DNA of 64,000 nt from Amorphophallus konjac. Lineage: Eukaryota > Streptophyta > Magnoliopsida > Alismatales > Araceae. Below the pieces are notes generated by a model. It had not been told where the DNA came from, ran no database searches, and saw nothing but the letters and a program-made list of their open reading frames with translations. A program made the position numbers and the translations under genes. Positions 45,646 through 56,004 of this stretch are shown here, in pieces. The first letter of the stretch is position 1; each line of letters starts with the position of its first letter. The stretch is taken from positions 506,520,566 through 506,584,565 of the forward strand of contig CM040121.1 in NCBI GenBank assembly GCA_022559845.1. Direction: 5' to 3'.

Positions 45646-46220
45646 CCCTTCCCTAAGAGTAGTTACTCTGTTGCCCTCCCATAGAGACACATGAAATGGC
45701 AAGTCATTCAAAGCATGGAAAGGTGGAAAGGCGCCAGTCTCATGCCAACCGCCTGACCAATCAGTACGCAACGCAAGATGCTTACAGAAAATCTTCGCCT
45801 TTACTAGCAACTACAGATACGGTGGTCAAATCATGCCAAAGGCAGTAAGAAACAGTCAACTCAGTCCTAAATATTACTGCCATTATATATCAAAAGGGCA
45901 AGCCTTACATGGCAACAAAAAAAAGAAAGAGAAAAGAGCTGGCACATTGAACTCGTTTTCCTCCTAATCTATGGAGATGGGGGGACTCTGAGAGGCCCGT
46001 GGCCTTTCTTGAGGCTCGGCGTTTGAAGGATCCTCAGTGCCAGGAGATCTGCCCCCGGTACCCTCGGTGACGGCCGGTCCAGACACTGACCCCACTTGTG
46101 TTGGAACTACCTTGACTGCATGCCCTCTAGAGGTGACCGGAGTTGACGATCCATCTGTTGAAGCAGAGGCAATCCTGCTCCCCCCTTCACTCGACGTCGG
46201 AGAGGGAGAATCTGTAGTAT
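45646..46220 (+). other. Tat element 3' non-coding segment
   Basis: Begins with the right CCCTT duplication. Apart from being downstream (antisense) of the gene on the minus strand, I see no feature in it. Confidence 0.6.
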
Positions 46221-48447
46221 CTACGTCCGAGTCGTAGCGCTGCTCGGAAGGAAAGACAAGCTCATCGAGTACCTGCTGCTGAGCCTAAACGACCGCTCGA
46301 TGGAAGCCTTGGGCGAATCTCTTCCCAGCCCCTGATGGTAGCCTGGATCATAATACGAGAAGGCGGCCTTTTCGAGAGCTGCGTGATAGCCCTCCGAGCT
46401 CCTATATCTTTCGATCACCTCTGCCCCAGCTCGCTCAACCCCCTTGTCAAGCTCGGCTACCCTCTGCTCAGCCTCAAGCAACTTCCTCTCAGTCTCGGAC
46501 AACTTCGCCTCAGCCTCATTCCGCACGACCTCGGCTTCCTCCCACACTCGCTCGGCCCTCCGGACATGGTTGTTGAGCTCCTCCCGCTCAGCCTTCCATT
46601 GCTCGTCGCACTCGACCTGAGATTGACGCTCCTCTTCCAGGAGTTCGCCCTTCAGGTCGGCCATATAGCGAGCCTGGGCCAGCTGCTCGGCCAGTGTTCG
46701 AGCCTCCTCCTGGCTCGACTGAAACTGAGCTCGAAACAAAGTTGCCTCCCGCCGAGAGACTTCGAGCTCGAAAGTCAACTGACTGATCCTCCGATCAGGC
46801 TCAGCGTGAACCCGAGAGAGGGACCTCTCTTCGCTATCCAGCCGAGCGAAGAAATCAGTTATCTCGGCCCCTAGCTGGGCCATGATCAAGCCACCCTCCA
46901 TAACCCTCTCGAAGAGTAGAGAGAGGGGACTGCGTCTGAATTCTTCCCGATTAAGCGAAGACACCAAGATCGGCACCATTGATATAGAGAAGCTCTAACG
47001 GTAGGGGCACCAACCGGGGGAGGAAGAATCCTCTCTGGAAGAGCAGGGACCGGGGCGTCTCCCCCGAGCGTCCCCACTTTCAGGTCAACAATGCTCGGCT
47101 CGGGCTGGGTTGTTGCCTCGCCCTGCGCCCCATCAGCCTCGGCCAGAAATTTGGTGCCCATCTCCTCTGTCTGCGGTCTGACAGGCTCGGCAGCGATTTT
47201 CCCGCCAACAGCAGCCGTTTCTGGCTTGATGGACGGGAGAGCTGGATGGTAGACTTCCTCGGCTGAACGCTCCTCGACCGGGCGGACACACTCCTCGATC
47301 GGACCCCACCTTCTTTAACCGCTTCTTCTCGGCGGTCAGAGCCTTCATTGAAGACAGGAGCAGCCGCTCCCCAGGATCCTTGAGTTTAGCCCCACGGCGC
47401 TCGGGGGCATCTCCCTGAGCAATCTACTTGCCCCGATCTCGGGCGCAGGAAGGGCCCCCAGAAGCTTGGGGTTCACTCGGAGCATGCGTCTCCTCTAGCT
47501 CGATGATCTCTTGCTCCAACGGTTGTTCCTCCTCATCATTCGTTCACCTTGAATCTGAACAACGGAAGTCAAATCGTCAAAAAGAGGCCTACCTACCTGA
47601 CCCGAAAGTAGCAATGCTGGACCTTAGGGTTCTTACCTTGACATGGCACCACGCGGGAGGGATAGTCCTCGATGTTGGCCGCAGTCATCAACTCGGCAGT
47701 CGATCGACAATTCTCTTGAAGAATCCTGATCCCCTCCTCTAGCTCCGGAGAAATCGCCGTTTGCTTCAGAGGGAGAGACGGATGGAAATTAGGCTCTGTC
47801 GGGAAGCCCCAAGGGATACCCCTTTTGGTTGAACCTACCCATAAAAATTAGGTCTTCCACCCCTTGTGGGATGAATCCCTAGCAGAGAGGGACACACATC
47901 TCCTTCCCCTCTTCGCCTGGAGATAGAAGAAGCCCTTACCCGCATGGGTCTGCTTCTTCAACTTGAAGAAAGAATGAAAAAGCTCCAACGAAATACGAAG
48001 CCCACACAAGCATCAGAGAAATATGAAGGAGAAGATAAAAGTGTACGAGTTGGAGACCAAATGGACAGGAGCCAGTCAGTAAAACTGAAGCAATTGCGCG
48101 ACAAAGGGGTGGAGAGGGAGACGAAACCCACACTTCCAAGCTAAAAGAAAAAAATAGAAGAGGCCCGAACGAGAAGCCAAGCTAGACTCATGAGGCTGGG
48201 ACGGAGAGAAAAAGTACTCCCACGGAAACCCATAACGCTTCTCCATCCTCTTCACCTCAGCCTCGCCCAACTCGCTGCGCATGGGGTGTTCAGGCTGCGG
48301 CACCAAACTCCCTGCACCTTGTTCGGCTTCCTGCACCTCGGTTACGGGATGCTGCTTCGCCATGGAAGAAAGAGAGGAATAGGAAGAGGAGGAAGAGAGC
48401 GCCGAATCAGATGATTCAGGAGGAGGTGGAAGCTGGCAAATCGCCAC
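46221..48447 (-). pseudogene. Antisense Tat gene, Transposase_28-like with coiled coil
   Basis: A gene on the strand opposite to pol, between integrase and the 3' LTR, where several Tat elements carry antisense frames. The N-terminus (48447, or the Met at MAKQHPV) leads to a block with KRYGFPWEYFF, FRLPLHPFVAQLL and, after in-frame TGAs (first at 48076-48078), KGFFYLQAKRG and SSHKGWKT. This pattern is that of Pfam Transposase_28, putative gypsy-type transposon. A plausible 82-bp intron (47555-47636) has a CAAG/GTAAGA donor and a TTGTTCAG acceptor. After it come an acidic stretch and a long coiled coil (46979-46221), rich in Glu, Arg and Ala, with EGYHAALEKA near its end. Several stops and frame changes make it a pseudogene. 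Function in the family is unknown. The domain name is from memory. Confidence 0.7.
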
Positions 48448-48825
48448 CGCCGTGATATTCGCTAACTCTGCAAAGGCCTCCGTGAGTCACTGCTCTTCCT
48501 TATCACCCTCGCGGTGCATGAGCCCTTCCGAAATACAAGTGCGATGGAGAGAGAAAACCCTAAACGAAGGAGGCTTGGAGCGCAAGCACGTGTAATATTT
48601 ATACCCCCAGAGGCTTGGCGAGAGATGACGCGACGTTCCAAACTCCAAAAGGGGACTCCTCGCATCAACTCAAAAGAGTCATCATCATGGGCGTACTCCC
48701 AAGACAGCCACATTAAATGGCCCCTACCGGAGATAATTCCCTGTCCAAATCAAGCCACCAACACCATCTCCACAAGTGCTACTCATCTGAGCCTAGGCAT
48801 GGCTCGGGAGTAGGAGGGGGACAAG
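48448..48825 (+). other. Tat element internal 3' end with polypurine tract
   Basis: Upstream region of the antisense gene and end of the internal region. It closes with GGGAGTAGGAGGGGGACAAG (48806-48825), the likely polypurine tract for the 3' LTR. Confidence 0.55.
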
Positions 48826-49516
48826 TGGAGAGGGGGAAAATCTACCGCCCAAGAGCACGGCCCAACTAGGTCCAATTCGACCAAACCAGGCCTAGCTCCC
48901 AAAAGTGACAGCCCCATTTCGGGCCCACTTACTTCAAGCCCAAAACTCACTGGGAGCAGCACTTCCTAGGCGACCCTCGGGTCCGGAAGTCCGAGTGACA
49001 GATCGGTCGAGAGATCCCCTGCGGGGACCCAGCATGGCCTACCCGAGCTACACACCTATCGCTCAGGATAAAACTCCTAGCGAGCGCCCTAGGCTCGGAT
49101 CGACTGTTGGAAGCTTATACAAGCGTCGTTATGCACCCTTCAGGAGCAAGGAACCCCAAGGGATAAGGGAGAGCAAGAGTCCTTGTGCCATAAAGAGACC
49201 ACGATGAGGACGTAACCCCCCCTAAATCTCCTCGACTCCTAGGGCTCTTGCATTAATCGGATTGCTATATAAATCCCAGGATGACCCCCTAGAGAGGTAA
49301 GCAATCATCCTGAGAGAAAACCACCACACCTCTTGATGGAGAATAATCTCGCGCCCTCTCCTTCCCTTATCACCTCTCTTCGCATCCGTGCTCTATCATA
49401 TTTGCTGACTTAAGCATCAGAGGGTCCTCCCCGGGGTTTCACCCCTGGGTACCCCTGATCTGTTTCCCATCTTGCAGATTATACACGCGTGGTGGTCGTG
49501 ATCGAAGATTCCTCCA
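48826..49516 (+). repeat. Probable 3' LTR of Tat element (about 691 bp)
   Basis: It starts TGGAGAGG after the polypurine tract and ends TTCCTCCA, giving TGGAG/CTCCA inverted ends. A TATATAAAT box lies at 49266-49274. The 5' LTR is outside the window, so the boundaries rest on these signals alone. Confidence 0.55.
49266..49274 (+). promoter_or_regulatory. TATA box in Tat 3' LTR
   Basis: GCTATATAAATCCC, about 440 bp into the LTR, in a typical position for U3/R. Confidence 0.5.
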
Positions 49517-50103
49517 GAATCTCACGACTTAGGATCAACGTGAGATTATGCCCCTTAAGACACTTATAAAATAGCTAGGTGATTTAGTCAGTTGGAGTCT
49601 AAAGGTAACACCTAGAAATCATTAATTGATAAATAGAAAGACAGTTGAAGAGAGCAGTTGATCTAGTATCGACTGAGTAGAATAAGCAAAGGCTTTCACT
49701 TGAAGGTAGTTGAAAAAAAAAACAGTCGAACCACTGATAGCTAAGTATTTCAACTCGTGTAGATGGTGGAAGAAATTTAGTAGTGATTTCATGTGCTCAA
49801 TTCGACAAAAGGGTGGGTTTTTATTTTTGTTTTTTCATTTCATGCATTGGATTACCACTTGACAGAGCTTCCTTCGTTTCTATTTTTTTTAGGATTTTAG
49901 TTTTAAACTCTTAAAAAATTTTAAAATTAAAAATAAGCCCTTGTAATCCATCAATTTTGCCAAAAACCTCCCAAATCTTCAAACCCTTAATAAAAAGCCC
50001 CTCCAGTTATCAGTTGTATAAAAAAGAATATTCTAGAGGATATTTCATCTCCTACCCCATTAACCTATGTATTCCCTATTATACCCTCCCGTTCTCTAGA
50101 ATT
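49517..50103. other. Unassigned AT-rich spacer
   Basis: No frame, repeat or element end recognised. Confidence 0.5.
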
Positions 50104-50350
50104 GGGTAGGAGACGGCCAAGTGGTCGGCGATGGCAGACTAGTGTGAGGCCTTCGATTGGTGCGGCAACATGGGTGTCTGCAGCTACAATGACATGGAGC
50201 CCATCTGCGAGCACCCCTCGTAGAACTTTGACTTCATCTAGCCTGACAATCCTTGGCAGGGTTGCAAGTGGAAGTAGGAGATCTTGGATTGCCTTGACAA
50301 CTCCACCATGCACAACTGGACCATATGCAGTTCTTTGATGGAAATGTATG
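50104..50350 (+). pseudogene. S-locus glycoprotein domain fragment of a lectin receptor kinase
   Basis: One plus-strand frame (codon ATG at 50131-50133) reads KWSAMAD-stop-CEAFDWCGNMGVCSYND, then CEHPS-stop-NFDFI-stop, and GCKWK-stop-EILDC before NSTMHNW. Cys spacing and the order D(Q)CE..CGNxGxCSYND..C.CPSQNF..GCxRK match the S-locus glycoprotein/EGF-like segment of G-type lectin S-receptor-like kinases. At least two stops are TAG where the family has Gln, as expected from C-to-T decay. No lectin, PAN or kinase part is visible nearby, so this is an isolated fragment. A 100-codon minus-strand frame over the same bases is its shadow. Confidence 0.75.
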
Positions 50351-51239
50351 CCATGCAAGCCAATCACATGATTTGTGATGGTGTCATTTCTTGTAATATC
50401 TCATTCTTATTTATAATAATAATGACATTTCTACATTACATTTAATGCGTCTTTATGATATGAATGTAATGAAGTCCCTGAACCCGTGCTATGATGACTG
50501 GATCATAATGAAATTATGATAATGAGATCAGCCATCCAGATTCACATGTTCAAAATGTTCCCAGTCATAAGATCTTCAAGAAGGGACATTGAAGATCCGG
50601 ATAGACTGGCACGCATGATACTTATTCATATGATGAGTATGACTGTTCTCATTGTCATCAATATGGTGACACTGAAGTACTTGTGTGGGTGCTCATTGTA
50701 GATGGATGAAAAATCAAATCTCTATGCTATGCGAAAAAAGGATGAATAAAAGAGATAGATAATGATCGCAACCAAGGATTATAGCAATAATAAATAACAA
50801 AAAATAAAAAAACTTCTAAATATCTCGAAAAAGAAGAAAACCAGCCCAAAAAGGTCTGACTATGATCACGATCGCTGTGAAGTACACGTTCATAACGCAG
50901 TATCTGGGACCACTGCATTCAAACAACAAGTGCGGGATATGGGAATTCTGATCTTCCTCACTCCTTAGCAGGCCAAGGAGTAAGGGCCTCACGTCTGGAA
51001 TTCTACCTAAACCTACAAAGATTAAGAAACAAAGAGAAAATTCATTAGACCTGTGAATTGTGTAATATCTATCCCTCTATATGATATATCATGCAAAAGG
51101 AGGGTAGCTTATCTGGGGTTGAACACCTAATTTTACACATCCCGCGGACCTTGATTTTAGTCATCATAAGAGTGCATTTTTTTTTATGATTGGACCCTCG
51201 AGTGTCCATTTCAAGTCCAATAACTCAACATGGCTGAAA
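50351..51239. other. Unassigned AT-rich spacer
   Basis: No credible coding or element signature seen. Confidence 0.5.
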
Positions 51240-51435
51240 ACTATCGAAATAATAGGCTGAGTCCACTTTCTGGGCGGCCAAGTCGATGGCCGCCCAACTC
51301 CCAGAAGATGGCCAAGAACCTGGCTGCCCAAGACATTGGGTGGCCAAATACTTGGCCGCCCATGTGTCCTCGGTGGCCAAATACATGGCCGCCTAGAATC
51401 TCTTGAATGGCCAACAAGTTGGCCATCGTTTGGTA
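51240..51435. repeat. GGCGGCCAAG/CTTGGCCGCC dyad array
   Basis: About eight GGCCAA or TTGGCC half-sites, several paired as GGTGGCCAAATACTTGGCCGCC-like dyads, lie in roughly 190 bp. A shorter relative is at 53030-53150. By analogy with the other arrays it probably marks a decayed LTR, but I cannot delimit it. Confidence 0.7.
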
Positions 51436-52311
51436 ATCATCCATCAAACCACATTTTCATGATTCCTCCCACTCCGAGAGTGTCCTCTGCAACCCACCCA
51501 CTCTAGGGGGTCAATACATGCACAACCACGCACGTACTTGCTCCAAGAGTGGTCCAAAACCTCCTCATGTGAATTTAAACCTACTTTCGAATGAATTTCA
51601 AGGGAAGGAAACCCTCCATGTATAAAATACGTCCCTAGGGTTTTAGGACCCAGATTGGAAGGTTGGATAGTTGGGAACAGTATGAAGTAAGCTAGAGCCC
51701 TAGAGTGCCGTGAGATCCTCGAGAGCCCTTCCCATTTTTGTCCCACCATCTCGAAGGTGAACCGAAGCTAAAGAAGCCCGAGCTCCCTCTGTGGGAGGAA
51801 GGTCTGTGTTCACTGTCAGGGGATGTCCATCGATTTGTCCACCCATTACTAGTCGATGGGCAACCCCCGTCTTTCTTCCCTCTATTTCCTTTTTTGTTGC
51901 ATTTTAGCTCGGTTGATTGCATTTCTCTTTATTTCTACTACATCACATGCATGAAAGCTTATCCTAGATCCCTATTTGAAAGAGGTTTTTACTATAAAAT
52001 ATAGGGAAGGTGAGTGGTCAAAAGTTTCAACCATCCTCCCTTCCCATCCCCCTTCCTGGTAAGATTGACCACCGATTGTGTGTATGTCCTTCGTTGTTAA
52101 ACATCTACTACATTTTTTTCGTCTAATGGGTTCCTTTTCTATGGTTATTGGACAATTTGCAGGGACTTCAGAGTAGACTCATAGATTCGAGCTCCCCGCT
52201 CTTGGCTGGCCGAGAGTGAGAAAAGGCAAGACCCATAATTCCCCATCTGGAAGGCATTTTGTGGTCACCCTATTCATGTGGGACTCAGGTAAAGTCCCCG
52301 GCAATCACCCT
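51436..52311. other. Unassigned region left of the TRIM
   Basis: Possibly part of an old LTR including the arrays at 51240 and 53030. No gene recognised. It ends with the ACCCT target duplication (52307-52311). Confidence 0.45.
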
Positions 52312-52755
52312 TGTAGATGCCAGATGAACCTTTTTGGTGCCCCCAAGAGGTATTGTCCCCCCCACGTCAAAGGGCAGCTAAGGTTTTGTCCTTGTAAAAG
52401 GGCCCTCTTAGGATAGGAGGTGAAGACCTGCCTTATAAGCACTCGGTTGCTTTCTCAACATCCGATGTGGGACTAATCCCGTGACCCTAGGTCCGCTACA
52501 CAAGCCACCCCTTGAGAAGGCAAGCGAGTGCACGAGAGCTCAGGGTTCCCACAGATGGCGCCACTTTGTAGATGCGAGATGAACCTTTTTGGTGCCCCCA
52601 AGAGGTATTGTCCCCGCCACGTCAGAGGGCGGCTAGGATTTTGTCCTTGTAAAAGGGCCCTCTTGGGATAGGAGGTGAAGACCTGCCTTATAAGCACTCG
52701 GTTACTTTCTCAACATCCGATGTGGGATTAATCTTGTGACCCTAGGTCCACTACA
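52312..52755 (-). mobile_element. Complete TRIM element (444 bp)
   Basis: Two 189-bp direct repeats (52312-52500 and 52567-52755), both TGTAGATGC to CTACA, flank 66 bp. ACCCT duplications lie at 52307-52311 and 52756-52760. On the minus strand the right repeat is followed after a few bases by a TGGCGCCATCTGTGGG primer site (52549-52564). A purine-rich AAGGGGTGG precedes the left repeat. No coding capacity. The size and structure are those of a terminal-repeat retrotransposon in miniature. Confidence 0.93.
52549..52564 (-). other. Primer-binding site of the TRIM
   Basis: The minus strand reads TGGCGCCATCTGTGGG two to three bases after the right LTR. This is the form used by Tat-type gypsy elements and unlike the iMet sites elsewhere in the window. 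Confidence 0.75.
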
Positions 52756-52760
52756 ACCCT

Positions 52761-53698
52761 CATTGGTTTACACTAACCCCCTTGCAATGTAGTGTTGGAT
52801 CGAGCTTTGGAGCCACATTGTCTGAAATGTCCGCCCCAAAATCGAACACAAATCTAGCACCTACAACCCTCTAGCGATCATGGTGGACACTCTTGCTCAC
52901 TGTGAGTCAATTAAATTGAAGTCTTCTGAATTCCTTTTCCAGCAACTTGTCTTTTTCATTTTTCTTCTCCCTTTTGTTGATTACTATGCCTACTGGGTGT
53001 CTAGTCTGTCAGTGGAATCAGAACAGGAGGCAGCTAGGTTTCTGGCCACCCAGACCCAAGGCAGCCAGGAACCTGGCCGCCCAGGTCCTAAGGCGGCTAG
53101 TAACCTAGCTGCCCAACACCTGTGAACGGCCGTCAATCTGGCCATCTTCTATTTACGTTTCACTTCGCAGAACTATTCCTATTTGCTTCCTAGTTTCATA
53201 ATTTTGCTTGTGTTTTGTATATTCTTGAATTTTGAGTGTTCTAACGGTGCAGGTCTGAGTTCGGAGTGGGCCTAGGAAGATCCAACATCACATAATTAGG
53301 AACACCCTCCCTTTGGATTGGACTCTTCAACTAGGGATTCCCACTCAGGTGCAACTAGTCCCTTCCATTTTAGAACCTCCACAGGTCCCCACGAACCGTG
53401 GATTCCCATACGGTTGTCGGGCAGGTTGTACCACTGAAGTCATACTAGATTTTCCAAGAGTTTGAGTGAGATTCATCTTAAGATTATCCCGGAGTTTAGC
53501 CTCAATCTCCCTTAGAAAAATTTCACTCTCATCTAGATAGAACAAGATCCAAATTGGACTAATCTCGTGATTAATCTAAGTTAAAAATTTGGGGGCGCTT
53601 TATCTACGAACTTGCTTGCTGTTAGATACCATCATTCAACCCTAATTGGATATTAAAAATTCTACTTGAATCCTTAAAATTGATTAGGTTGAATTGCA
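52761..53698. other. Unassigned region with a GGCCGCC array
   Basis: A dyad array like that at 51240 lies at 53030-53150, for example CCTGGCCGCCCAGG. A TTTGGGGGCGC stretch at 53589-53600 could be a degraded primer site at an LTR end, but I cannot confirm it. Confidence 0.4.
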
Positions 53699-53986
53699 AT
53701 GGATCAATGTTATTCTAACATGCATGTCGAGGATGATGATTTTGAATTCTATGATGTTGAAACCATGCTTGATGTAGAAGAAGATACACCCAATGTCTTC
53801 ATTGGGATGTGTCAAAATTCACCATTTAATGAGAATGAAAACACAAGCACTGAAGAATCATCCTCCCAAAATCAAGAAGAACCAATCAATGTTAGACCCC
53901 TATCAATTCCTCTAAAGGAAGATCAAGAGATAGCTAATATGTTGTCCCAATATTCCCCAGATCATCTGATTGCTCTAGCTTCCTGA
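53699..53986 (+). pseudogene. Acidic 95-codon frame, possible gag leader of a gypsy element
   Basis: An ATG-started frame rich in Asp, Glu, Asn and Ser, without a motif I recognise. It lies about 300 bp upstream of the gypsy gag remnant on the same strand and might be its N-terminal part. It could equally be chance. Low confidence. Confidence 0.3.
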
Positions 53987-54289
53987 GGAAAAATACCTCT
54001 CAACCCTCAACCCATTCCTAGGAGATCTTCAATTCCAATGCAGAGATCGTTGAATAGGACCACCGTCCATGTTGCTAGTCAGTCTAATCATCCTCTTTAC
54101 CATGAAGAGGTTGCTTCCTCTCCTCATTTTACTTTTAATATCAATACACCCCTTAAGCAATCTGATTTCATATCTAAACAAGAGGTGGAAAAATATGTAC
54201 GGTAAATGGTCGCCAAAAGTCTCGCCACATCTTGGCCTCACTCCTTAGCTAGCTATTGTAAACTTCAGAATGCTTACTCTTCCCCGTGT

Positions 54290-54655
54290 TTCAAAGCCCC
54301 CAAATACCGGAAGTACGATGGCTCCACTGATCCATAACAACATCTCTCTTGCTTCCTAATGGACTCTCACCAATGACTTTATAATCGGATCCTCCTTATG
54401 CATATCTTCCAAAAGTCCCTCGAAGGAGAGGCCCTCGGGTGATTTTCTTCACTCTTGGCCATTGATCTTATCAACTTCGATGTTGTGTTTGAGTGTTTTA
54501 TTGCTCAATTCAGCCACATGGCTAGTGTAGCTCCAACTCTTTCAGACTATTGGTTTTCTGACCCAAGAGTGAACTATCCCATCTTCTTCCACTTCAATTC
54601 CACTCGAAGAGGCAAGATCCTTAGTCCCCATCCTACCAAAGGGCACATCATCTAG
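54290..54655 (+). pseudogene. gag: Gypsy gag (Retrotrans_gag type) remnant
   Basis: One frame with three stops (54335-54337, 54374-54376, 54440-54442) encodes FKAPKYRKYDGSTDP, then ILLMHIFQKSLEGEALG and FECFIAQFSHM. The order F-x-x-P-K-F-x-x-YDG-x-x-DP, then LF-x-x-SL-x-G-x-A-x-x-W, then F-x-x-x-F is the core of plant Ty3/gypsy gag. The TGA at 54440 stands where the family has Trp. It is probably the gag of an old element spanning part of 51-58 kb. No pol is found downstream. Confidence 0.75.
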
Positions 54656-56004
54656 TCAGCAGTAGGATCAAGGTGTCACTTATCCACTCTTTGCGGAGAG
54701 TCACGCAACCACGCCCGCCCTTCATCAGGACACCCCGTAAATGAGTCATTGGCATCCCTTAGCCTAATCAGGCCAGCTCTGATTTAGCCCTCACAATCCA
54801 AACTAACTCCTTTTGATGAATCAGATGTTGGGACCACTCTCCCAAATCAAGAGGCTATTCTAACTAATCAATCAAGCTCCTCACATATCCATAACTCTTA
54901 TATTGCTCCTGCAGTAGAAATACTGACCGATATTTCAATGGTGCTACACCCAACCATGATCACTTCACATAAGGGCAAGGATCCCATCATCTCAACTCTG
55001 GATGTCCATCAACTGGCTCCATCCTCTCAATCCTTAGAGTCACACATCTAAAGAGAAATCCCAAGATATAGGATAGAAAATAATGTTAAAGATGAGTTAT
55101 TCATCTGGTGCAGGGTTAGGTAAAGATGAACAAGGAATCAAAGAGCCAATTAAGGAGAATTGAAATTGAGAGGTTTGGCTTAGGGTGTCAAGTGACTAAG
55201 ACAGGCAAGAGTGAATCAACAAGGTGGAAATTTCATGATCACTTTCTAAAGGGATCATGTCAATTGGGAGAGAGTATTACGAACTTAAACGTAAGCCATG
55301 AGAGTGAATGTCTGGATCCAAAAGAAAAATTGGAAGATGTGGACATGGAAGACTTGGGTTTAACTCTATTCTTATATGAATCATTGCCTCATCTGATAGC
55401 CTAAGAAGAAGTCCATGTAGCAAAGATGGAACTGACTCTAGTACTCCTTCTCTCTTTTCTATTCCTCCTGCTCACATCCTTCAAATATGGTTCCATCCTC
55501 AAGGCTGATGAATCTCAATGAGGAAAGCATGAAGCCTTAATCAAGAAGTCCACTCTAGGGGCAGAACTTTCAGATCATGATTCCCTAGCTCAAGAGCCAT
55601 CCTTTATCCGTAACCACACATTCATGAGTAATGGCCCTGCCAGGGGCATCGGTCCTATACATAGTAGATTAGAAATATGTTTACAAGAGTCCAAACTTTC
55701 GTCTACTTCACACAGGAAGGTTAGGGGCACACAAATTCCTTACCAACTCATGTCAGGTCTAGCCGGAAGCTATAACTAGTTAACTCAAGCTATAGTGTTT
55801 AGTCTAATAAAATCCATAAATCTTTTTCAAGGCAATAAACAATCCAACAAATCACATAAGGCCAAGTACATTCAAGTGAAAGAACCCACTAATGCTAGTA
55901 GGTATAGGGGCCACGTCCATGGCTGTATATTTGCACCCGAACCACTCAAATCCTACTTCTGACCTTTTGAGGAGGAGGATTGCTCTTCCTCTATCTAATT
56001 GTAG
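54656..56004. other. Unassigned region right of the gypsy gag remnant
   Basis: A 92-codon plus frame (55126-55404) has no recognised motif. No pol signature. Possibly the non-coding interior of a non-autonomous gypsy element. Confidence 0.4.

Larger units (their letters stand above)
18692..49516 (+). mobile_element. Outer Ty3/gypsy element, Tat lineage, split by nested insertions
   Basis: This is the host element for everything between the tandem complex and 49516. Its own segments are 18692-20948, 22383-22636, 42566-43430, and 45646-49516 (3' region and 3' LTR). Joins at 20948/22383, 22636/42571 and 43430/45651 are each marked by a perfect 5-bp duplication. At the first join the pol frame reads through in phase once the solo LTR is left out. 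The order RT/RNase H, second RNase H, integrase, then an antisense gene before the 3' LTR, fits Tat-type elements. The 5' LTR, gag, protease and the RT catalytic core lie left of the window. Confidence 0.85.

Noticed and set aside
46335..46874. 179-codon leucine-rich plus-strand frame
   Set aside because: It is the exact antisense shadow of the coiled-coil part of the Transposase_28-like gene.
50065..50367. 100-codon minus frame
   Set aside because: It is the shadow of the S-domain fragment, which has the family's Cys spacing on the plus strand.
53589..53600. Possible primer-binding site TTTGGGGGCGC at an LTR end
   Set aside because: Matches known sites poorly, and no LTR pair could be defined around it.
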